This document shows positions 1-10,400 of a stretch of 64,000 nucleotides of DNA, piece after piece. How positions within the stretch are numbered: position 1 is the first letter of the stretch; each line of letters begins with the position of its first letter. Under the pieces are notes generated by a model that was given only the letters and a program-made list of their open reading frames with translations, was not told the DNA's origin and ran no database searches. The translations under genes and the position numbers were made by a program. Source of the stretch: an uncultured Acidimicrobiales bacterium (GTDB lineage Bacteria; Actinomycetota; Acidimicrobiia; Acidimicrobiales; SZUA-35); NCBI GenBank assembly GCA_938029215.1, contig CALHFG010000093.1, forward strand, positions 1 to 64,000, given 5' to 3'.

Positions 1-234
1 AATGTCCTGGTCCACGATTTCGATCAGCTCCGCAGTCACTACCACCTGGCCCGAAGCCACCATCTCGAGCGATCCGACTCCGGAGGAATCGCCACCAGTC
101 AGAGCCAGCAGCTGCAAGCCGAAGTACACGACGACCGCGACAATGCCGCCGAGTACCGCCAGGCTGGCGAAAACGCAGCCTCCAACGGCTCCGGTCTTCT
201 TGCCGAAATCCTCCATCGGATTCCAGTGTCCCAC
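1..234 (-). CDS. Partial small membrane protein, truncated by left window edge (reads VGHWNPMEDFGKKTGAVGGCVFASLAVLGGIVAVVVYFGLQLLAL...)
   Basis: Manual reverse-strand reading; no stop to the window edge; hydrophobic TM segment; absent from the ORF track because it is open at the edge. Start could be GTG at 234 or ATG at 216. Confidence 0.5.
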   Translation of the reverse strand, partial: MGHWNPMEDFGKKTGAVGGCVFASLAVLGGIVAVVVYFGLQLLALTGGDSSGVGSLEMVASGQVVVTAELIEIVDQDI

Positions 235-354
235 GCTGCGATGGTCAAGAACCGTTAGCGTCGAGTGCCGTGTTTCGGCCGACTTCTGGCTGGCGAAAAA
301 TGACCGAGGGGTAACCGGTTCCTGAGCGACACCGACAGTGGCGCGTGGTTACAG

Positions 355-1950
355 TTGGCCTCAATGACGGGGATAGGGGTTTGGACAAGCGCGGAATCAC
401 CAAACTTTGGACCTCACATCTCGGCCGCAATCCACCGAGTTCGCGAGACCGCATTCGTGCTGCAGGATCCCAACACCGGCCAGTTTGGCTTGGGTATCGG
501 CGGTCACCTGGAAACAAGCGGTGCTGGCCCGTGGCCGGTGTCGGCCGTGCTCGCACCGATGTATCCCGAATGGCTGGGTGACCGAAGCTTCACCGAGATT
601 CACCGCACACGCTTCCCCTATGTCACCGGCGCCATGGCTAATGGGATCGCTACCACTCGGCTGGTCATCTCGATGGCGCGGGCGGGGTGCCTGGGCTTCT
701 TCGGAGCCGGCGGTCTGCACTTTGACCGCGTTCGGGTGGCGGTAGATGAGCTGAACGAAACTCTGGGAGAGGACCTCCCGTGGGGATGCAACCTCATTCA
801 CTCTCCCAACGAGCCAGCCCTCGAAGAGGCCGTGGCCGATCTCTACATCCGGCAGAGGGTACGGAAGGTCTCCGCCGCGGCGTACATGTCGCTTACCCCC
901 GCCATCGTTCGCTACGCCTACAGCGGCATCTACCTAGATGGCAACGGCGTTGTTCAGCGACCCAACATGGTGTTTGCAAAGATCTCTCGGCCCGAAGTAG
1001 CCCGCTACTTCATGAACCCCGCCCCAAAGCCCATGCTCGACACGCTGGTTGCGGGCGGGAAGTTGACCGCGGCCGAAGCCCAGTTGGCTCAAACCCTGCC
1101 GGTGGCCGAAGATTTCATCGTCGAGTCCGACAGTGGGGGCCATACCGACAATCGGCCGTTGGCACCGCTGTTCTCCTCTATACAAGTAGTGAGGGACGAG
1201 TCGGTAGCGATCCACGGAAGACCGATCCGTCTCGGCGCGGCCGGCGGAATCGGAACCCCTCAGGCCGTGGCCTCAGCCTTTGCGCTCGGAGCATCGTTCG
1301 TGCTCACCGGCACAGTGAACGAGGCGTGCATCGAGAGCGGCCTGTCTCCAGCAGGCAAGGAGATGTTGGCCACCGCAGACATTGCCGACGTCACGATGGC
1401 GCCGGCCGCTGACATGTTCGAACTTGGTGTCGAATTGCAGGTGCTGAAGCGTGGCACGATGTTCGCCCCGCGGTCCAAACAGCTCTACCAGGTGTACCGG
1501 TCCTACCCGTCGCTCGATTCCATTCCGCCCGACATCGCTCGCGAACTGGAAACCAACGTGCTCAACATGACCTTGGACCAGTGTTGGGCGACCACCAGGG
1601 CCTTCTGGATGGACCGCGACCCCGACCAAGTGGCTAAGGCCGAGGCCGACCAACGGCACAAGATGGCGCTCACGTTCCGCAGCTACCTCGGCCTTTCGAG
1701 CCGGTGGGCGATCGACGGCGAAGCCGATCGGCAGCTGGACTATCAGATCTGGTGTGGCCCGGCGATGGGAGCCTTCAACCAGTGGACCGCAGGAACGTTT
1801 CTGGCCGAGCCCGCCAACAGAACCGCGGTCCAGGTGGCCCTAAATCTGCTTGAAGGGGCCGCGGTAGTAACCCGAGCGCACCAACTTCGGTCTTATGGGG
1901 TGCCGGTGCCTTCCGAGGCCTTCAACTACCGACCACGACTCCTCGAGTAG
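355..1950 (+). CDS. pfaD: PfaD-like trans-acting enoyl reductase of PUFA synthase (2-nitropropane dioxygenase-like FMN TIM barrel)
   Basis: Protein reads like the PfaD family (GAMANGIATTRLVISMARAGCLGFFGAGGL, ESDSGGHTDNRPL, RLGAAGGIGTPQAVASAFALGASFVLTGTVNEACIESG) and lies directly upstream of the multidomain synthase genes. TTG start at 355 or ATG at 364. Confidence 0.9.
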   Translation: MASMTGIGVWTSAESPNFGPHISAAIHRVRETAFVLQDPNTGQFGLGIGGHLETSGAGPWPVSAVLAPMYPEWLGDRSFTEIHRTRFPYVTGAMANGIATTRLVISMARAGCLGFFGAGGLHFDRVRVAVDELNETLGEDLPWGCNLIHSPNEPALEEAVADLYIRQRVRKVSAAAYMSLTPAIVRYAYSGIYLDGNGVVQRPNMVFAKISRPEVARYFMNPAPKPMLDTLVAGGKLTAAEAQLAQTLPVAEDFIVESDSGGHTDNRPLAPLFSSIQVVRDESVAIHGRPIRLGAAGGIGTPQAVASAFALGASFVLTGTVNEACIESGLSPAGKEMLATADIADVTMAPAADMFELGVELQVLKRGTMFAPRSKQLYQVYRSYPSLDSIPPDIARELETNVLNMTLDQCWATTRAFWMDRDPDQVAKAEADQRHKMALTFRSYLGLSSRWAIDGEADRQLDYQIWCGPAMGAFNQWTAGTFLAEPANRTAVQVALNLLEGAAVVTRAHQLRSYGVPVPSEAFNYRPRLLE

Positions 1951-1989
1951 AACTCGAACGACTCCGCTTCCGTCGTGTGAACCATTCAT

Positions 1990-2021
1990 CGCGCAACGCC
2001 CATTTCGCGCAACGCACATTT
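1990..2021. repeat. 16-bp tandem duplication (cgcgcaacgcccattt / cgcgcaacgcacattt) in the leader of the PfaA-like gene
   Basis: Two adjacent copies with one mismatch, ending about 10 bp before the ATG at 2032. Confidence 0.85.
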
Positions 2022-2031
2022 CAAGGACAAC

Positions 2032-5000
2032 ATGCCCTCCAACGACAAGCCCAGCAAGACCACGGAAAAGCTGGGACGTCAACCCATAGCGGTGGTCGGG
2101 GTCTCGGCGCTGTTCCCGGGCTCGGTCGATTCCACCGGTTTCTGGGCTGACATTCTCGATGGCACCGATCGGATGACCGATGTGCCCGCCAGTCACTGGC
2201 TGATCGAGGATCACTACGACGGCGACATGTTCGCACCCGACAAGACCTATGGCCGACGAGGTGGCTTCCTCGACACCGTCGACCTCGACGTGATGAAGTT
2301 CGGCATTCCTCCGACTGTCGTTCCTTCCACCGACACCGCCCAGCTGTTGGCTCTCATCGTTGCCCAGCGGGTGCTCGACGACGCCACCACCGGCCAATTC
2401 TCTGAGCTCGACCGGTCCCGAGCATCGGTGATCTTGGGCGTGACGTCCGGACAAGAACTGTTGGGCTCCATGGCCAGTCGAATGAACCGGCCCATGTGGC
2501 TGCAGGGCATGCGTCGGGCCGGTGTTCCCGAAGATGTAGCCCAAGCGGCCTGTGCCGAGATCGCCGATCTTCACCCCGAATGGACAGAGAGCACCTTTCC
2601 CGGACTTTTGGGGAACGTCGTGGCCGGTCGCATTGCCAATCGATTGGATCTTGGTGGAACCAACTGCGTGACCGACGCCGCATGTGCGTCGTCGTTCTCG
2701 GCGCTGTCTATGGGCGTCAACGAGCTGTACCTGGGGGACAGCGATCTGGTGATCGCCGGTGGTGTCGACACCATGAACGACATCTTCATGTACATGTGTT
2801 TCTCCAAGACGCCGGCCCTGTCGAAATCTGAAGACATCCGACCGTTCTCCGACCAAGCAGACGGAACCATGCTCGGTGAAGGCATCGGTATGGTCGCCCT
2901 CAAGCGGTTATCCGATGCGGAACGTGATGGCAACCACATCTACTGCGTGATCAATGGTGTTGGGTCCAGTTCCGACGGCCGTTCCAAGAGCGTTTACGCC
3001 CCGGTATCAGCCGGCCAGGCTCGGGCACTGTCCAACGCGTATGAGAAGACCAGCTATGGCCCCGACACGGTCGAGTTGATCGAAGCGCACGGCACCGGAA
3101 CCGTGGCCGGTGATGCGGCAGAGTTCGGAGGACTCCAGATCGCCTTCGATGCTGCGGGCCGTCAAGACCGCCAATGGTGCGCCCTCGGGTCGGTGAAGAG
3201 CCAGATCGGTCACACCAAAGCCGCGGCCGGCGCCGCAGGCCTGTTCAAAGTGGTGATGGCGTTGCACCACAAGGTGCTACCCCAAACCGCGAAGATCGAT
3301 ACCCCAAACCCCAAGCTTGACCTCGAGAACTCTCCGTTCAGTCTCAACTCCACCAGCCGACCCTGGGTTCGGGGCAGTGACCACGAGCGCCGCGGCTCGG
3401 TCAGCTCGTTTGGCTTCGGCGGATCCAATTTTCATGTGGCTTTGTCGGAGTACACCGGTCCCGGTGTTCAGGCTCCACGCCTTCGTACCAGCGACTCCGA
3501 ACTGGTGGTGCTTACCGGCCCCGATGGCGCCGCAGTGGTCGCACGGGCAACGGAGTGTCTCGAAGCGGCAACGATCGATGGCTACCTTCAGTGGCTGGCG
3601 CAGTCGACTCAGCTCCAGTTCGATGCCACCGATCATGCTCGATTGGCACTGGTGGCCAGCGACGAAGCCGATCTGCGCTCCAAGCTCGAAGATGCGATCG
3701 CTCACATCACCCGCTCACCCGACGAGGCCTTTTCCACTCCGAGCAAGATTCACTACGGCATCGGTCAAGCCGACGGCGACATCGCCTTTGTCTTTCCCGG
3801 CCAGGGAAGCCAGTACGTGGGGATGGGCGCCGAGCTGGCAATGCACTACGGCGAAGCGATGGGTGCTTGGGATGCCGCTGCCGACATCGATTGGGAAGAT
3901 ACACCGTTGCAGTCGGTGGTCTTCCCGCCAACGTCGTTTGTTGCAGGGGGAGCTACGGCACAGCAGGACCTCCTCACCGCCACCCAGTGGGCACAGCCAG
4001 CCATCGGTGCCACCAGCCTGAGCATGCTTCGGCTGCTTCGGTCCTGTGGCGTTTCTCCCTCGCTGGTCGGCGGCCATAGCTTTGGCGAGATCACCGCGCT
4101 CCATGCCGCGGGCGTGCTTTCTGAGACCGACACGATTCGTGTCGCGCGTAAACGAGGCGAGCTTATGGCCGAGGCCGCCCAGGCTCCCGGGTCGATGACC
4201 GCCGTGGCTCGAACGATCGACGAGGTCCGAGCGCTCGTGGAGGCCTCGGGGATCGACGTGGTAGTGGCCAACCACAACAGCCACACGCAGGTGGTGCTTT
4301 CTGGAGCGACTGATGAGATCGAGCGGATGGAGGCTCGTCTGAAGGACGAGGGGATCACGGCGAAACGGTTGCCGGTGGCCACCGCCTTCCATTCGCCAAT
4401 CGTCAGTGGGGCCAGTCAAGAGTTCACGGCCTTCCTGCAGGACATCGACTTCGGCAGCGCCGAGCTGTCGGTATACGGCAACGAGACCGCTCAGCCTTAC
4501 CCCGGCAAACCCAAGGCGATGCGGAAGCAGTTGGGACGCCAGCTGGCGAACTCGGTCCGGTTCGTCGAGATGATCGAAGACATGTACGCCAACGGCGCGC
4601 GAACGTTCGTGGAGGTCGGCCCCGGCTCCACTCTCACCGGACTCATTGGCAAGATTCTCAAGGGTCACGAGCATCGGGCAATCGCAACCGACCGTCGGAA
4701 GCAGTCGGGGCTGGCTCCGTTCCTCGATGCGTTCGCTCAGCTGGCAGTCAGCGGTGCATCGGTCGACTTCGGTCCGCTTTGGTCTGAATACGGCTCACTG
4801 CAAGACCCACATCAGACCGACAAGCCCAAGCTGGCCATTGGCATCAACGGCGCAAACTACGGATCTCCCTATCCGCCCCAGGATCTCGCCGAACTTGCTG
4901 GTCCCAACTCTTCTCCGCCGGCGCCAGCGCCAGCGGTCGCCGCGGCCAACAGCAATGGGCATGCGCCACGCACGGGTCCCGAGCCTGACACCAAACCGTC

Positions 5001-7425
5001 CCCCCTGCCCGCCACTGCAAAACCCGCTGGCGCCGCGCAACAACCGACCCGCAGTTCTCAGCCCGCTCGCACTTCAACGACTCCGTCGTTGAACGCACCG
5101 TCACCGAAAGCACCGTCACCGAAAGCTCCCATGGAAACGCTCCCAACCCGAACAGCCTCGCCCGCCACCCTCAATGGCTCGTCTCCGTCCCCGGCGTCGG
5201 CGAACACGCTGGCCGCCTTTGCCGCCATACAACAGCAGACCGCCGAAGCTCACGCCGAGTACCTGCGGACCGTGGCTCAGGTCCACACCGCGTTCCTCGC
5301 AACGACCCAGCAGAGCATTGCCGTCCTCGGCCAGCTTTCAGGCGTTGATACCCCGATCGCCCCCGCACTCGAAACACCCCAGGCCCTCGCCGCTCCGGCG
5401 CCGATCACCGCGGTCCCAAGTCCGCCGGTCCCTGCCCCAACGGTTGCACCCAGCCCGGCACCTGCGCCGACGGTGCCAGCGGCACCTGCCGCCGTGATGC
5501 CAGCGGCACCTGCGCCGACGGTGCCTGCCCCTGTTGTGGCTGCGCCGAAGGTGCCTGCTCCTGTTGTGTCTGCTCCTGTTGTGTCTGCTGCTCCGGTTTC
5601 GGTTGGTGGTGGGGTTGATGGTGATGGGTTGATGGGTGTGTTGTTGGGGGTGGTGTCGGAGAAGACGGGGTATCCGTCGGAGATGTTGACGATGGGTATG
5701 GAGCTTGAGGGGGATCTTGGTATTGATTCGATCAAGCGGGTGGAGATTTTGTCGGCGATGCAGGATGAGGTTCCGTCGTTGCCTGAGGTTGATGCGGGGG
5801 TGATGGCGGAGTTGGTGACGTTGGGTCAGATTGTTGATTACATGTCCGGCCAAATTGCGTCCTCATCGCCACCGGGATCCAACGGTCACGATCCGACAGG
5901 GTCGGGTCATTTCACGACAACCGAGGCTGACGCTGCCCTCGGTCGTTTCGCACTTAGCAGCGTCACCGCCCCCGCCACCGGCTCCCCAATTCCCGGCCTC
6001 ACCGCCGGACCTATCGCCGTCACCAACGACGGCGGCGGCATTGGTGCATCGCTGGTAGCGCTCTTGAACAACCAAGGTGCAGTCGCCCAACTGGTCGATA
6101 CGCCGGACTCGTCACACCGCGGGGTCATCTTCCTCGGCGGCCTCGCCGACATGGACAACATCATCCAGGCAGCCGGGGTGAACCGAGCCGCGTTCGCTGC
6201 GGCTCGATCGGCCGCTCCATCTGTTCAGGACGGCGGAATGTTCGTCACTGTCACCGACCTCGGCGGCACGTTCGGGGTCCATCCAGGCATCGGTGGTTCC
6301 GATCCTCTCCGATCATGGAGCGCCGGGCTCACTGGATTGGCCCGGACGGCAGCAATCGAATGGCCCAAGGCTGGGGTGCGGGCAATCGACATCGATCGCG
6401 GCGGGCGCGACGCCGATGCCATCGCAGCCGCACTCGCGGCCGAGCTTTTTGCCGGCGGTCCAGAATCTGAGGTCGGCCTCGCCGCCGACGGCACCCGATC
6501 AACGCTCGTGAGCACCAGATGCGCTGTGGAACACGGCCCGCAACTTCTGGGCAGCGACGACGTCATTGTCGTATCTGGCGGTGGTCGTGGTGTCACCGCA
6601 TCCACCATGATTGAGCTGGCCGCCGCAACGGGGGCAACGTTTGTGCTGCTCGGACGGTCGGCCCAAACGATCGAAGCGGATCTGTATGAGTCGGCGTCCG
6701 ACGATGCCGCACTGAAGCGCATACTCCTCCAGGAAGCCACTTCGTCTGGCGAGAAGGTCACGCCCGCCGAGCTCAACAAGCGGGCCAACGCAATACGTGC
6801 CAACCGCGAGATCAGCGACACGGTGGCAGCAATCGAAAGAGTCGGTGGCCAGGCTCGTTACCTGTCCGTGGACGTCACCGATCGTGCGGCCGTCGCGGCG
6901 ACTCTCGGTCAGGTCCGATCTCAGTTTGGTCCTATCACGGGCCTCGTCCACGGTGCGGGAGTTCTCGCCGACAAACTCATTGCCGACAAAACCGATGAAC
7001 AGTTTGATCTTGTGTTTGACACCAAGGTCGGCGGGCTGCAGTCGCTTCTCGAAGCGACGGTCGGCGATCCGCTGAAACTGTTGTGCTTCTTTTCCTCGGT
7101 GGCCGCTCGGACCGGCAACCAAGGTCAGGCCGACTACGCCATGGCCAACGAAGTCCTGAACAAGGTTGCCCAAACCGAACGTCATGGTCGAGGGACGGCG
7201 TGTGTGGTGAAATCGCTTGGCTGGGGCCCCTGGGAAGGCGGAATGGTCAGCCCAGCACTCAAGGCGCACTTCGAATCGATGGGCGTGAGCCTCATACCCG
7301 TTGACGTCGGCGCCCGCATGCTGGTCGATGAGATCGCCAGCCCGCAGACCGACGATGTCGAGTTGGTCCTTGGCGGCGGCGTACTGCCCGAGAACGGAAC
7401 AGCGGTCGGGGTAGCTCGGGCGTGA
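2032..7425 (+). CDS. pfaA: PUFA synthase subunit, PfaA/Pfa2-like: KS - AT - (Pro/Ala linker) - single ACP - KR
   Basis: KS (TDAACASSFSALSMG, EAHGTGT, GSVKSQIGHTKAAAG), malonyl-type AT (FVFPGQGSQYVGMG, GGHSFGEITALHAAGV), ACP (LGIDSIKRVEIL), KR (VVSGGGRGVTASTMIELA, GLVHGAGVLADKLI, SSVAARTGNQGQADYAMANEVLN). Confidence 0.93.
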   Translation: MPSNDKPSKTTEKLGRQPIAVVGVSALFPGSVDSTGFWADILDGTDRMTDVPASHWLIEDHYDGDMFAPDKTYGRRGGFLDTVDLDVMKFGIPPTVVPSTDTAQLLALIVAQRVLDDATTGQFSELDRSRASVILGVTSGQELLGSMASRMNRPMWLQGMRRAGVPEDVAQAACAEIADLHPEWTESTFPGLLGNVVAGRIANRLDLGGTNCVTDAACASSFSALSMGVNELYLGDSDLVIAGGVDTMNDIFMYMCFSKTPALSKSEDIRPFSDQADGTMLGEGIGMVALKRLSDAERDGNHIYCVINGVGSSSDGRSKSVYAPVSAGQARALSNAYEKTSYGPDTVELIEAHGTGTVAGDAAEFGGLQIAFDAAGRQDRQWCALGSVKSQIGHTKAAAGAAGLFKVVMALHHKVLPQTAKIDTPNPKLDLENSPFSLNSTSRPWVRGSDHERRGSVSSFGFGGSNFHVALSEYTGPGVQAPRLRTSDSELVVLTGPDGAAVVARATECLEAATIDGYLQWLAQSTQLQFDATDHARLALVASDEADLRSKLEDAIAHITRSPDEAFSTPSKIHYGIGQADGDIAFVFPGQGSQYVGMGAELAMHYGEAMGAWDAAADIDWEDTPLQSVVFPPTSFVAGGATAQQDLLTATQWAQPAIGATSLSMLRLLRSCGVSPSLVGGHSFGEITALHAAGVLSETDTIRVARKRGELMAEAAQAPGSMTAVARTIDEVRALVEASGIDVVVANHNSHTQVVLSGATDEIERMEARLKDEGITAKRLPVATAFHSPIVSGASQEFTAFLQDIDFGSAELSVYGNETAQPYPGKPKAMRKQLGRQLANSVRFVEMIEDMYANGARTFVEVGPGSTLTGLIGKILKGHEHRAIATDRRKQSGLAPFLDAFAQLAVSGASVDFGPLWSEYGSLQDPHQTDKPKLAIGINGANYGSPYPPQDLAELAGPNSSPPAPAPAVAAANSNGHAPRTGPEPDTKPSPLPATAKPAGAAQQPTRSSQPARTSTTPSLNAPSPKAPSPKAPMETLPTRTASPATLNGSSPSPASANTLAAFAAIQQQTAEAHAEYLRTVAQVHTAFLATTQQSIAVLGQLSGVDTPIAPALETPQALAAPAPITAVPSPPVPAPTVAPSPAPAPTVPAAPAAVMPAAPAPTVPAPVVAAPKVPAPVVSAPVVSAAPVSVGGGVDGDGLMGVLLGVVSEKTGYPSEMLTMGMELEGDLGIDSIKRVEILSAMQDEVPSLPEVDAGVMAELVTLGQIVDYMSGQIASSSPPGSNGHDPTGSGHFTTTEADAALGRFALSSVTAPATGSPIPGLTAGPIAVTNDGGGIGASLVALLNNQGAVAQLVDTPDSSHRGVIFLGGLADMDNIIQAAGVNRAAFAAARSAAPSVQDGGMFVTVTDLGGTFGVHPGIGGSDPLRSWSAGLTGLARTAAIEWPKAGVRAIDIDRGGRDADAIAAALAAELFAGGPESEVGLAADGTRSTLVSTRCAVEHGPQLLGSDDVIVVSGGGRGVTASTMIELAAATGATFVLLGRSAQTIEADLYESASDDAALKRILLQEATSSGEKVTPAELNKRANAIRANREISDTVAAIERVGGQARYLSVDVTDRAAVAATLGQVRSQFGPITGLVHGAGVLADKLIADKTDEQFDLVFDTKVGGLQSLLEATVGDPLKLLCFFSSVAARTGNQGQADYAMANEVLNKVAQTERHGRGTACVVKSLGWGPWEGGMVSPALKAHFESMGVSLIPVDVGARMLVDEIASPQTDDVELVLGGGVLPENGTAVGVARA
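5095..5124. repeat. 15-bp tandem duplication (gcaccgtcaccgaaa x2) in the PfaA inter-domain linker
   Basis: Two perfect adjacent copies, encoding APSPKAPSPK. Confidence 0.85.
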
Positions 7426-10400
7426 CACGAGGGAACAACCCGCCCGAAGAGGACCTTGTCGTGCCGTTCCCTCCAGTAGCGATCGTGGGGAGGGCCTGTC
7501 TACTTCCCGGCGCATCCTCACCCGAAGAACTTTGGGATGCTGTTGTCAACGGTCGTGACCTCGTTGGCACGGTTCCTGCCGATCGTTGGGGGATGGCGCC
7601 GGCCGATGTCCTTTCCAATTCGCCGCAACCGGACCGCACCTGGTCTGACCGCGGGGGTTACGTGGAGGGCTTCGACAAGATCTTCTCCCCAGACGGGTTC
7701 AGGGTGCCGGCAGGGGATATCGCAGGTCTCGACCCTGTATTCCAATGGACGTTGCATACCGCGCGAGAAGCGTTGCGCGACGCCGGTCATAGCGAGGCGG
7801 ACCCGGCTCGGTTTGGGGCGGTGTTCGGCAACCTGTCGTTCCCCTCCGCACAGATGGCTGCGTTTACCCAGGCCGTCACCATCGAAGGCCTGGCGGGGTA
7901 TGGACCGGAGGCTCTCGATGCCGCCAACCTTCAGACGCCCGATGCTCGAAACCGGTTCACCTCAGGCCTTCCAGCCCTCATCTTGGAACGAGCGCTCGGG
8001 CTGGGATCGGGTGCTGTCGCCCTCGACGCCGCCTGCGCCAGCAGCCTGTACGCAATCAAGCTGGCCTGTGATCGACTGCATGATGGCTCGGCTGATCTCA
8101 TGCTCGCCGGTGCCGTCAACAGCGCAGATGACCTGTGCATCCATCTTGGATTCTCGGCGCTCACCGCTCTTAGCCGCACGGGGCAATCACGCCCGTTCAA
8201 CAACCAGGCCGACGGCCTGGTCCCAGCCGAAGGCTGTGGCTTCGTGGCGCTCAAGCTCCTCGACTCCGCCCGTGCCGACGGCGACACGATCCACGGAATC
8301 ATCCGAGGTGTCGGACTATCCAATGACGGCCGGGGCCGAGGCCTTCTGGTGCCCTCGAGCGATGGGCAAACCCGGGCGATTTCCCAGGCGATAGATCAGG
8401 CAGGCATCGACCCTGCCACCGTCTCACTGCTGGAGTGTCACGCCACTGGCACCCAGGTAGGGGACCGCACAGAAATCGCCTCGTCGGCGGAGGTGTACCG
8501 GCAGTGTTCCGGGCTCCCGATCGGCAGTCTGAAATCGAACCTTGGACACCTGATCACCGCGGCCGGCGTTGCTGGCCTCATCAAGGTGCTCGAGGCGATG
8601 CGGCACCAGACGAGGCCACCAACTCTTCATGTCGAGCGCCCGATCCCCGAGGTGAAGGGCTCACCATTCCGATTGTTGGCGGACGCGGAACCGTGGGATC
8701 GCACGCTGACCAACGCCGGGGTGTTGCGAGCTGGCGTCTCCGCGTTTGGGTTCGGCGGAAACAACGCGCATCTGATCGTTGAGGAGCCAGGCGAGGCATG
8801 CACACCAGAACCGCTCGCACCCGAAAGACCTTCGGCCCCGATCGCCATCGTCGGCATCGGCGTCACCGCAGCTGCGGCGGTCGGACGAGCCTCGTTTGCG
8901 GATGCGTTGATCTCTCAGCGAGCCTGTCTCGATGACGACGGTCAGGGCTCGATGGATGCTGTGTCGCTCGCCCTGAAAGGTCAGAAGTTCCCGCCGAACG
9001 ATCTCAAAAAGACTCTGACCCAACAGTTGGCGATGCTCCAGGTCACCGACGAAGCGATCGCCGACGCCGGTCCACTGCCGAACGCATCTACCGGGGTCTA
9101 TGTCGGCATGGGCACCGACCCTGAAGCAGCCCGGTTCGGGGTTCGTTGGCGGCTGGCAACGATGGCCAAGCACTGGGGTGCCGACGATGATTGGTTGGCT
9201 GTTGCACGGGATGAAGTCGGGTCACCTCTCGACGCCGCCGGGGTGCTGGGAACCATGCCCAACATCGTGGCTAACCGTCTGAACAGCCAGCACGACCTGG
9301 CGGGACCAAGCTTTACCGTGAGCTCGGAGGAGCGCAGCGGAATCGATGCAATCAACCTGGCTGCCAGGGCGCTTCGGGTCGGCGAAATAGACGCGGCCCT
9401 CGTGGGCGCGGTGGATCTATCGTGTGAACCGGTTCACCAGGTTGCCAGCGACGCGTGCCTTCCGCCAGATCGCCAAACCCCTGGTGATGCCGCAGTGATG
9501 CTCATCTTGAAGCGTCTCGACGATGCCGAACGAGACCAGAACACCGTGTATGCGGTTCTCACCGACGGACGGACCGACCGTTCGGGACGCCCGCAATCCG
9601 ACCGCCCCGATCTTCAATTGGGTTTGGCCGACGGCGCGCGATCGGTGAACCACCTCTTCGGTCACGCTCACGCCGCCTCGGGTCTCCTGCACGTAGCTGC
9701 GGCTGCGATTTCGTTGCATCATCGCGTGGAGCCCGGAAACGCGCCACTGTTGCCCAGCAACCCAGGCACAGGAACCGGCCTGGCGCCCGGCGTGGGGCCC
9801 CGAACCGCCTCGGTCGTTGTCGACGCGATGGACGGCATCATGTCGTCGTCAATTCTGTTGGCCGAAGCTTCGAACCACCCCGCTCCCTCATCCGTTGCAC
9901 CACCAACCGTTCATGTGTTCTCCGGTCGAGACGCCGCCGAAGTTGTGAGGAACGCCAGGGCGGGCCTGGAGTCAGACGGAGGGCCAGCCCGCCTGGTAGT
10001 CATTGCCGATGGAGTGACCCAACGAGCCGAACGAATCGAGCGAGGGTGCGACCACATCGAGCACGGAAATCCTGCGGGTGTTGGCGTTCACTTTCAAGCT
10101 TCGCCGATTTCGGGCGAGCTTGGGTTCGTCTACACCGCCGCAGGAGCCGCATACACCGGGATGGGGGAGCAACTGTTGCGGGCCATGCCCGAACTGGTGG
10201 ACCCGGTGGGGGAGCGCTTTCCGCTGAGAGATATGGCGGGATGGGTCTATGGCGAAGGAGCGGCCGCCGACCGGCAGACATCTCCCGACGATTACCTGTG
10301 GGGATCGTCGCTGCTGTGTCAAGCGCACACCGTGCTGTCGAGGGACGTTCTGAAACTCCAGCCCACCGCGGCCATCGGATACTCATCTGGTGAGACCAAC

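Noticed and set aside
1840-2856. 338-aa minus-strand ORF across the pfaD/pfaA junction
   Set aside because: Shadow ORF; plus strand has canonical KS sequence.
3715-4674. 319-aa minus-strand ORF inside the PfaA AT region
   Set aside because: Antisense artefact of GC-rich coding sequence.
5096-5540. Pro/Ala-rich repetitive stretch considered as a non-coding repeat
   Set aside because: In frame within PfaA and normal for inter-domain linkers of megasynthases; only the codon shift that follows is notable.
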